A DNA stretch of 64,000 nucleotides from Gemmatimonadota bacterium. Its GTDB lineage: Bacteria > Gemmatimonadota > Gemmatimonadetes > Gemmatimonadales > Gemmatimonadaceae. The position numbers and the translations under genes are program-made. The stretch spans positions 1,054,001 through 1,118,000 of the forward strand of contig JADJRJ010000031.1 in NCBI GenBank assembly GCA_016712265.1, given 5' to 3'. Each line of letters opens with the position of its first letter. Position 1 is the stretch's first letter. Under the pieces are notes generated by a model. That model searched no databases. It had not been told where the DNA came from and was given only the letters and a program-made list of their open reading frames with translations. Below are positions 55,152 to 61,362 of the stretch, piece by piece.

Positions 55152-56162
55152 ATGTCGCGCACCTGGCTCTGGCTACAGATCATCATCGGGTGGCTCCCGG
55201 TCTGGGGGCTGTTCGCCCTGCTGGTCGTGACGGCGCATGGGATCCCCTGGCCCGAGGCCGCGGTGATAGGTGGCCGCATGGTCCTGGCGGGTGTGCCGAT
55301 CAGCCCACTGGTCTCGATGGTCGTTCGTCGTTTGCCCTGGCCGCAGCCGATGCAATTGCGATTCGTCGTGTCGCACCTGGCCGCGGCCGCGGGATATGCG
55401 TTTTGCTGGTTTGTGACGAACAGTCTGATCGAGAGCCTGCTCCGTTGGCAGCCGGTGTTGGTGATTGGGTATGCGCTCGGTCCGTTCCTGATCATGGGGG
55501 TGTGGTTGTACGTCATGCAGGCGGGGATCGGCTACGCATCGGCAGCCACGTCGCGAGCCGGACGGGCGGAAGCGGCGGCGGCCGAGGCCCAGCTCGCGGC
55601 GCTACGCGGTCAACTCAATCCGCACTTCCTGTTCAACGCGCTGCACACCGTCGCCCAGTTGGCGCCGATGGCACCGGAGCGCGCCGCGCGTGCCGCCGAG
55701 GATGTGGCGGGGTTGTTGCGAACGTCGTTAGGCGCGCACCGGGACCTGGTGACTCTCGCCGATGAATGGGCCTTTGTGCGTCGGTACCTCGATATCGAGC
55801 GGATCCGGTTTGGCGATCGGCTGCGCGTGGAGGCGGACGTGTCGCACGAGGTGCAAGGCTGCGAAGTCCCGGCGTTTGCGCTGCAGACCCTCGTCGAGAA
55901 TGCGGTGCGTCACGGGGCCGGGCCTCGGGTGGAGCCCACCACGCTCACCATTCGCGCCTCGCGCGACGGGAGAGAGCTGGTGCTCGCGGTGATGGACGAT
56001 GGCGCGGGGACAACCACGGCGCAGCTGGCGTCGTCGACCGGGACGGGGCTCCGGCGGCTGCGCCAGCGGCTCGATGTGCTCCACGGCGCAGCCGCCACGC
56101 TGGAGGTGCTTCCGCTGGACCGTGGCGTCCAGGCCACCCTCCGCCTGCCCGTGCACCCATGA
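55152..56162 (+). CDS. LytS/YehU-type sensor histidine kinase
   Basis: A 336-residue membrane kinase. About four transmembrane helices (WLQIIIGWLPVWGLFALLVV, VVSHLAAAAGYAFCWFVTNS, VIGYALGPFLIMGVWLYVMQ) are followed by a His-kinase phosphoacceptor block (LRGQLNPHFLFNALHTVAQL, phospho-His in NPHFLFN) and an ATPase domain (ALQTLVENAVRHG N-box, VMDDGAG G1-box, GTGLRRLRQRL). This is the PF06580 class, which signals to LytTR regulators. The stop overlaps the start of the LytTR gene (ATGA). The stimulus is unknown. Confidence 0.94.
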   Translation: MSRTWLWLQIIIGWLPVWGLFALLVVTAHGIPWPEAAVIGGRMVLAGVPISPLVSMVVRRLPWPQPMQLRFVVSHLAAAAGYAFCWFVTNSLIESLLRWQPVLVIGYALGPFLIMGVWLYVMQAGIGYASAATSRAGRAEAAAAEAQLAALRGQLNPHFLFNALHTVAQLAPMAPERAARAAEDVAGLLRTSLGAHRDLVTLADEWAFVRRYLDIERIRFGDRLRVEADVSHEVQGCEVPAFALQTLVENAVRHGAGPRVEPTTLTIRASRDGRELVLAVMDDGAGTTTAQLASSTGTGLRRLRQRLDVLHGAAATLEVLPLDRGVQATLRLPVHP

Positions 56163-56914
56163 GTGGCTCGCGGGCGACGCTGGCCCCCATCACGGTGGTC
56201 GTGGCGGACGACGAGCCGGTCGCGCGCGAGGGACTGCGTCGCGCTCTGGAAGCGTTCAGCTGGGTGCGGTGGATCGGGGAGGCGGGGTCGGGGACGGCCG
56301 CCGTGGAAATGGTCGATCGCCTCAAGCCAGACCTGCTCTTTCTCGATATCGAGATGCCCGGGGGCACCGGGCTCGACGTGATGCAGCGACTCACGCACCA
56401 TCCGATGGTGGTCTTCACGACCGCCTATGCCGAATACGCCGTGACCGCGTTCGAGTTGGGGAGCCTCGACTACCTGCTCAAGCCCTTTGGACCTGAACGG
56501 CTGCAGTCGGCCATGGAGCGAGTGCGCGCCGCCGTGGGTGAGCCCCGGGAGTCACCCGTGGAGCGGCTCGCGGCCGCGCTGGGTACCGGTCCGATCACGC
56601 GGCTCTTCGTCCGATCGGGGAACGCGGTCCTGCCGGTCGCGGTCGATGCGTTAGTGCATCTGGAGGCGTGGGGCGACTACGTCATCGCACACACGGCGAC
56701 CTCGAAGTACGTGATCCACGTGTCGCTCCAGCGCCTGGAGGAGCGGTTGGATCCGTCGTGCTTCGTCCGTGTGCACCGGTCGCACCTGGTGCACCTCGCG
56801 TGTGTCGCGGCATTCCGTCCGGAGGGCGGTGGGCTGGTGGCGGAGCTCACGACGGGGGCGCGCGTCCCCGTGAGCCGCACCCACGCGCGGGCGGTGCGGC
56901 GGCTCGCGCGATGA
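56159..56914 (+). CDS. LytTR-family response regulator
   Basis: A 251-residue regulator: receiver domain (VVVADDEPVAREGLRRALEA, phospho-Asp in LLFLDIEMPGGTGLDV, Thr in VVFTTAYAEYAVTAFELGSL, Lys in YLLKPF) and a C-terminal LytTR DNA-binding domain (VDALVHLEAWGDYVIAHTAT, then SLQRLEERLDPSCFVRVHRS, then HLVHL). All receiver catalytic positions are present. It is coupled to the LytS-type kinase by an ATGA overlap, forming a standard two-component system. Targets are not evident; the neighbouring exporters are candidates. Confidence 0.95.
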   Translation: MSGSRATLAPITVVVADDEPVAREGLRRALEAFSWVRWIGEAGSGTAAVEMVDRLKPDLLFLDIEMPGGTGLDVMQRLTHHPMVVFTTAYAEYAVTAFELGSLDYLLKPFGPERLQSAMERVRAAVGEPRESPVERLAAALGTGPITRLFVRSGNAVLPVAVDALVHLEAWGDYVIAHTATSKYVIHVSLQRLEERLDPSCFVRVHRSHLVHLACVAAFRPEGGGLVAELTTGARVPVSRTHARAVRRLAR

Positions 56915-57005
56915 TCCAGGGTGCTGGGCCCTCGCGGTGATGGCGGATTCGCTGCCATCATTGGTGACATGCGACGGCATTTGCGTCGACCGATCACACG
57001 AGGCG

Positions 57006-57410
57006 ATGGGGACCGAATTGGACCTGGGGATCCGGAAGTACCATGAGGCGCTCGGCGCCAACGACCGGGAGATCTGCGACCTGCTCGCCAGGGAAATCGG
57101 CCGCAGCCTGGTCGGCGCCGAGGGCAAGGTGTGGCATGCGCATCCGGTCTGGTTCCTCGACGGCAACCCGATCGTGGGCTACAGCCTCCAGAAGAAGGGC
57201 GTTCGCCTGATGTTCTGGAGCGGGGCCGACTTCGGTGAGCCGGCGCTCAACGTCGTGGGGAAGAAGTTCAAGGATGCCTCGATCTTCTTTACGGAGGCTT
57301 CCCAGGTCAACCGGAGCGCGGTGCGGCGATGGTTGAAGGCCGCACGGCGTATCCAGTGGGACTACAAGAACATCGTGCGGCGCAAGGGGAAGCTGGAGCG
57401 GTTGCCGTAG
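57006..57410 (+). CDS. DUF1801-domain protein
   Basis: A 134-residue cytoplasmic protein. The DUF1801 core is LLAREIGRSLVGAEGKVWHA, then HPVWFLDGNPIVGYSLQKKG, then RLMFWSGADFGE, the 'i...lp.a.e.i.wg.P.f...g..i..f' pattern of YdhG/YjhX-like small alpha/beta proteins of unknown function. The C-terminus is a basic helix (NRSAVRRWLKAARRIQWDYK, then NIVRRKGKLERL). An in-frame ATG 69 bp earlier is an alternative start. It converges on metG. Confidence 0.8.
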   Translation: MGTELDLGIRKYHEALGANDREICDLLAREIGRSLVGAEGKVWHAHPVWFLDGNPIVGYSLQKKGVRLMFWSGADFGEPALNVVGKKFKDASIFFTEASQVNRSAVRRWLKAARRIQWDYKNIVRRKGKLERLP

Positions 57411-57441
57411 CGTTTGGCTCCGTGTGAACGGCCGTAGCCGC

Positions 57442-58974
57442 TCACCCCTTGGGGAACATCGCCGCGCCCTTCGCTACGCGCCACCCCGCGCAGTCCAACC
57501 CGGCAAGGTCAGCAAACCGTTGGTCGCCTAACGACGACGGTGCCCCCAGGGCCGCCCACAGCTCAGCGGCCTTGGTCGGCATGAACGGCGCAACCGCCAC
57601 ACACTGGCGCGCGAGGTGACGGGCCAGCGCGGCCATCGTCGCGGCCAGCTCGTCGGCGAGCGCCGGGTCCTTCGCGAGCTTCCACGGGGCCTGGCGATCC
57701 ACATACTCGTTGCCGCGCGCCACGGTGGACCAGATCGCTTTCAGTCCCTCGTGGAGCAGGTACCCTTCGCGGCCGTCCATCGCGGCGTGATACGCGTCGT
57801 AGTCCGCGAGGTCCTGTGTGTCGAGCGCCGTGGACGGTGCCGAAGGCACCGTACCTCCATGGTACTTCTCGATCATCGCCAGCGTGCGCGACGCCAGGTT
57901 CCCCCACGCGTTCGCGAGGTCGGCATTGTAGCGCTCCTCGAACCGCTCCCAGGAGAAGTTACCGTCCGCATCAAACGGCACTTCGCGCATCAGGAAATAG
58001 CGGAACGCATCCACGCCAAAGCGGTCGATCGCCTCGCCCAACTCCAGCTTGACTCCCGCCGACTTGCTGAAGCGCTCGCCACCAAGGTTGACGAAGCCAT
58101 GGACCCACACCTGCTCTGGCAGGGGAAGCCCCGCGGCCTGAAGCATCGCCGGCCAAACGATGGAGTGAAGCCGATTGATGTCCTTCCCGACCACGTGCAG
58201 CTGCGCCGGCCATCGCGCCTCGTATCCGGCGTCGGGAAAGCCGGTCGCGGTGAGGTAGTTCGGGAGCGCATCAAACCACACCCACGTCCCCTGCTGTTCG
58301 CCGCTGGAGGACGCGACGGGGAAGGGAATCGCCCAGGTCAGGCGGGAACGGGTGATCGACAGGTCTTCCAGCCCCTGGTCCAACAGCGCCAGCATCTCAT
58401 TACGACGCGAATCAGGGCGCAGGAAGCGTGGGTGCGTCGTGATACGCTCACGCAGGACGTCGGCGTACTTCGTCAAGCGGAAGAAGAAGTTCTTCTCCTG
58501 CGTCCACACCAGCTCGCGGGTCGGATGGGTCACGCACCGCCCATCGACGATCTCCGCCTCACGCTTGAACAGCTCACAGCCCACGCAGTACCACCCCTCG
58601 TAGGCCTGCTCGTAGAAGTCGTCCGGATTGCGCTCGTGGATGCGCTCGATGAGCGCCCGCACGCCGACCTTGTGCGGGGCGTCCGTGGTACGGATGAATT
58701 GGTCAAACGAGATCTCGAGCCGCGCCCACATCGCGCGGAACCGCACCGCGAGTTCATCGACAAACGCCTGGGGAGCCACGCCACGGTCCGCCGCGGTCTG
58801 CGCAACCTTCTGCCCGTGTTCGTCGAGCCCGGTCAGGAAGTGCACGTCGTAGCCCGCGAGGCGATGATACCGCGCGATCACGTCGGTGCCGATCTTCTCG
58901 AAGGCGTGCCCCAGGTGCGGGTCGCCGTTCGCGTAGTCGATCGCCGTGGTGAGGTAGAACCGCGGTGCGCTCAC
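57442..58974 (-). CDS. metG: Methionyl-tRNA synthetase
   Basis: Charges tRNA-Met with methionine. The 510 residues contain the HIGH-type motif GDPHLGHAF (residues 17-25), a zinc-knuckle insertion (CVGCELFKREAEIVDGRCVT), the Met-site GTWVWFDALPNYLTA and the KMSKS-type loop ERFSKSAGV. The C-terminal anticodon-binding helical domain ends the protein; there is no EMAP/Trbp-like extension, so this is the short form. The GTG start overlaps the stop of a tail region in frame with the RicT C-terminus (GTGA), which suggests coupling to ricT. Confidence 0.96.
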   Translation of the reverse strand: MSAPRFYLTTAIDYANGDPHLGHAFEKIGTDVIARYHRLAGYDVHFLTGLDEHGQKVAQTAADRGVAPQAFVDELAVRFRAMWARLEISFDQFIRTTDAPHKVGVRALIERIHERNPDDFYEQAYEGWYCVGCELFKREAEIVDGRCVTHPTRELVWTQEKNFFFRLTKYADVLRERITTHPRFLRPDSRRNEMLALLDQGLEDLSITRSRLTWAIPFPVASSSGEQQGTWVWFDALPNYLTATGFPDAGYEARWPAQLHVVGKDINRLHSIVWPAMLQAAGLPLPEQVWVHGFVNLGGERFSKSAGVKLELGEAIDRFGVDAFRYFLMREVPFDADGNFSWERFEERYNADLANAWGNLASRTLAMIEKYHGGTVPSAPSTALDTQDLADYDAYHAAMDGREGYLLHEGLKAIWSTVARGNEYVDRQAPWKLAKDPALADELAATMAALARHLARQCVAVAPFMPTKAAELWAALGAPSSLGDQRFADLAGLDCAGWRVAKGAAMFPKG

Positions 58975-59357
58975 GTGCTGCTCCCTCCGTCTCCGGTGGA
59001 TGACCCGGGCGGGCCCGGTCGCCGCGTCCCGCGACGGCCACGACGCCTCCGGTTTTGCCGCTCGTCGTTTGTAGATCCCTCGCTCCCCCCGTCGGGCGGT
59101 GGCGTGATGGGATCCGCGGCACCACGCACGTCGCGCGGTGGGCGAGTGGCGTTAGGCGCTGGAACGCCCGGGCGTTCCGGGCGTCGGGGACCGCGCCCGC
59201 CGCGGTCGCCGCGTCGTGCCTCTGGCGCGGCGGCGTCCTTCACGGGAAGCCGGCGGCCTTCCCGCGTTGGCGCTGGCGGCGCTGCCTCCGGGAGCCAGGC
59301 GGGCATCTCCGCAGTGTCCTGCAGCCGAAGGACCTCATCGCTGATGCCCTCGTCGCC
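58971..59357 (-). other. Out-of-frame C-terminal tail of ricT (reached only by slippage on a C9 tract)
   Basis: After the ricT C9 tract (G9 on the plus strand, 59358-59366), the alternative frame stays open for 129 codons: GDEGISDEVLRLQDTAEMPA, then WLPEAAPPAPTREGRRLPVK, then an Arg/Gly/Pro-rich disordered tail, ending exactly in the GTGA overlap with metG. If the tract held eight C residues, RicT would be one protein of about 415 residues with this tail. The good fit of the end to the metG start argues that this frame is or was translated. Confidence 0.6.
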
Positions 59358-60219
59358 GGGGGGGGGCGTCCTCATCAGCCGCCTGCGCACTGGCGGGGGC
59401 GTTCTTCCACTCGCGGCGCAACTCCGCCAGCGGCACAATGCGCGTCTCCCCCTCGACATTGCGCAGGGTGACCCGCTCACGGAAGATGTCGTTCGCGACG
59501 ACCTTTTCCTCCCCCTTTCCCGTCTCGATGATCTTCCCTTCCTTGGGAAAGCGCTTACGCTGCTGCACGTAGAAATCGTGTTCATACCGCAGGCAGCACA
59601 TCAGCCGGCCGCAGGCACCCGAGATTTGGGTGGGATTGAGCGACAACCGCTGGTCACGCGCGACACCAAGGTTCACCGGGCGCAGGTCAGGAAGCCACGA
59701 TGCCGAGCAGTACTCGCGACCACACCGGCCGATGCCGCCCAGCCGCTTGGCCTCGTCGCGCACGCCGATCTGCTTGAGCTCGATCCGGGTGCGAAACGCG
59801 GCGGCCAGGTCGCGGACGAGGTTCCGGAAGTCGACGCGCTTTTCGGCCGTGAAGTACAGCGTCAGCTTGCGACGATCCCATCGCCATTCCGCGTCCGTCA
59901 CCTTCATCGCCAACCCGGCTGCGCGCGCCTTTTCCGCAGATTCGCGTCGGGCAACGTCATCCTCCGCGCGCAATTCTTCAACACGCTTCACTTCGTTGGA
60001 TGTTGCCCGACGCCGGACGGAGAGCGTCACCCCGCCCTCCGGGGCGTGGGGCACTCCGGCCAGCCGCTTTTCGGCCAACTCCCCGGTGGCGTGCACATAG
60101 CCCAGGTCCTCGCCGCGGTCGGCCTCGACGATCACGGGGGCGCGCAACGGCAGGGCCTCCTCACCCTCCCAGGTGAAGAACTCCTTTCGGCTTCCCTTGA
60201 AGAGGACCTCAACGATCAC
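59335..60219 (-). CDS. ricT: PSP1-domain protein RicT (YaaT-like)
   Basis: RicT of Bacillus forms the iron-sulfur Y-complex with RicA and RicF and assists RNase Y; outside Firmicutes its role is less clear. The 294 residues contain the PSP1 domain (PVIVEADRGEDLGYVHATGE, KVTDAEWRWDRRKLTLYFTA, EKRVDFRNLVRDLAAAFRTR) and the conserved Cys motifs GRCGREYCSASW and CGRLMCCLRYEHDFY. The family-typical domain ends before a Pro/Arg-rich tail. The reading frame stops soon after a C9 tract; an alternative frame would give a much longer tail that reaches metG. The start is GTG. The gene order ricT-metG is common in bacteria. Confidence 0.93.
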   Translation of the reverse strand: MIVEVLFKGSRKEFFTWEGEEALPLRAPVIVEADRGEDLGYVHATGELAEKRLAGVPHAPEGGVTLSVRRRATSNEVKRVEELRAEDDVARRESAEKARAAGLAMKVTDAEWRWDRRKLTLYFTAEKRVDFRNLVRDLAAAFRTRIELKQIGVRDEAKRLGGIGRCGREYCSASWLPDLRPVNLGVARDQRLSLNPTQISGACGRLMCCLRYEHDFYVQQRKRFPKEGKIIETGKGEEKVVANDIFRERVTLRNVEGETRIVPLAELRREWKNAPASAQAADEDAPPRRRGHQR

Positions 60220-60387
60220 GACGTCGTGGCGGATGGAGGGTAAGGTCGCGGCCTGGTTCGAGATCGCCGCCGCGCCGAGCCAGGGGACAGGGCGCGAGCG
60301 GCCCTGCGCGACGGGCCAGCGGCGAATCGACGAAAGCTAACCGGGGCGCCCGTTCCCTGGCGTGGTGCCGGGCAACAGTTGGCCGCC

Positions 60388-61356
60388 CTATTCCGTGAAC
60401 TGCCCCATCTTGAGGAACTTCTCGCGTCGCCGACGCACCAGCTTCTCCGGCTTCAGCTTGCGCAGCTCCTCGAAGTTCTTGATCAGGGCTTCCTGCAACG
60501 CCGCGGCGGTCGCTTCGTGGTTGGTGTGCGCCCCCCCCGAGGGTTCGGGGACCACCTCGTCGATGATCCCAAGCTCCAGGAGGTCCGGGGCCGTGATCTT
60601 GAGCGCCGTGGCCGCGCGCTCGCGCATCTCCGGGCTCTTCCCGTCCTTCCACAGGATCGCCGCGCACCCCTCGACCGTGATCACCGAGTAGACGGAATTC
60701 TCCAGCATCAGCACGCGGTCCGCGATGCCTAACGCCAGTGCGCCGCCGGATCCGCCTTCGCCGATCACCGTCGCGACGATCGGGACCTCAAGGGAGCTCA
60801 TCTCGAACAGGTTGCGGGCGATCGCCTCGGCCTGTCCGCGTTCCTCCGCGCCCAGCCCGGCCCACGCGCCCGGCGTATCGATGAACGTGAAGACCGGCAC
60901 CTGGAACTTCTCGGCCAGCTTCATCAAGCGCAGCGCCTTCCGATAGCCCTCGGGATGCGGCATCCCGAAGTTGCGGCGGAGGTTCTCCTTGGTGTCGCGC
61001 CCGCGCTGGTGACCGATCACCATCACGGTCTCCCCGTCGAGTCGCGCCCAGCCACCGACAATCGCCGCGTCCTCGCGAAAGAGCCGGTCCCCGTGCAGCT
61101 CGACAAAGTCCGTGAAGCAGAGGCGCAGGTAGTCCAGCGTGAACGGGCGCTTGTTGCTGCGTGCCACCTGCACGCGTTGCAGCGGCGTGAGGTTGCGATA
61201 GACCTCGCCGCGCAATTGAGACAGCTTCTCCTGGAGCGGCGCGATTTCCTCGTCGACGCTCAGGTGCTGATCGCCGGCCGTGCGCCGCAGCTCATCGATC
61301 TGTTTCTCCAGCTCGAAGATCGGGCGTTCGAACTCGAGTGTCGGTGTATTCGCCAT
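60388..61356 (-). CDS. accA: Acetyl-CoA carboxylase carboxyltransferase alpha subunit
   Basis: With AccD, transfers the carboxyl group from biotin-AccB to acetyl-CoA to make malonyl-CoA for fatty-acid synthesis. The 322 residues have the expected N-terminal helix (FERPIFELEKQIDELRRTAG), RPFTLDYLRLCFTDFVELHG, then the crotonase-fold core FTFIDTPGAWAGLGAEERGQ and GEGGSGGALALGIADRVLML and the C-terminal segment MRERAATALKITAPDLLELG. The length is normal. It starts 6 bp after the dnaE stop, the classical dnaE-accA order. Confidence 0.96.
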   Translation of the reverse strand: MANTPTLEFERPIFELEKQIDELRRTAGDQHLSVDEEIAPLQEKLSQLRGEVYRNLTPLQRVQVARSNKRPFTLDYLRLCFTDFVELHGDRLFREDAAIVGGWARLDGETVMVIGHQRGRDTKENLRRNFGMPHPEGYRKALRLMKLAEKFQVPVFTFIDTPGAWAGLGAEERGQAEAIARNLFEMSSLEVPIVATVIGEGGSGGALALGIADRVLMLENSVYSVITVEGCAAILWKDGKSPEMRERAATALKITAPDLLELGIIDEVVPEPSGGAHTNHEATAAALQEALIKNFEELRKLKPEKLVRRRREKFLKMGQFTE

Positions 61357-61362
61357 GTCGGG

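Noticed and set aside
57616..60243. An 875-codon open frame antisense to metG and ricT
   Set aside because: Antisense shadow of two conserved genes. The sense strand carries clear catalytic motifs.
60220..60387. A holB (DNA polymerase delta') gene upstream of ricT, as in many genomes
   Set aside because: The spacer is only 168 bp and shows no coding similarity; accA occupies the next position.
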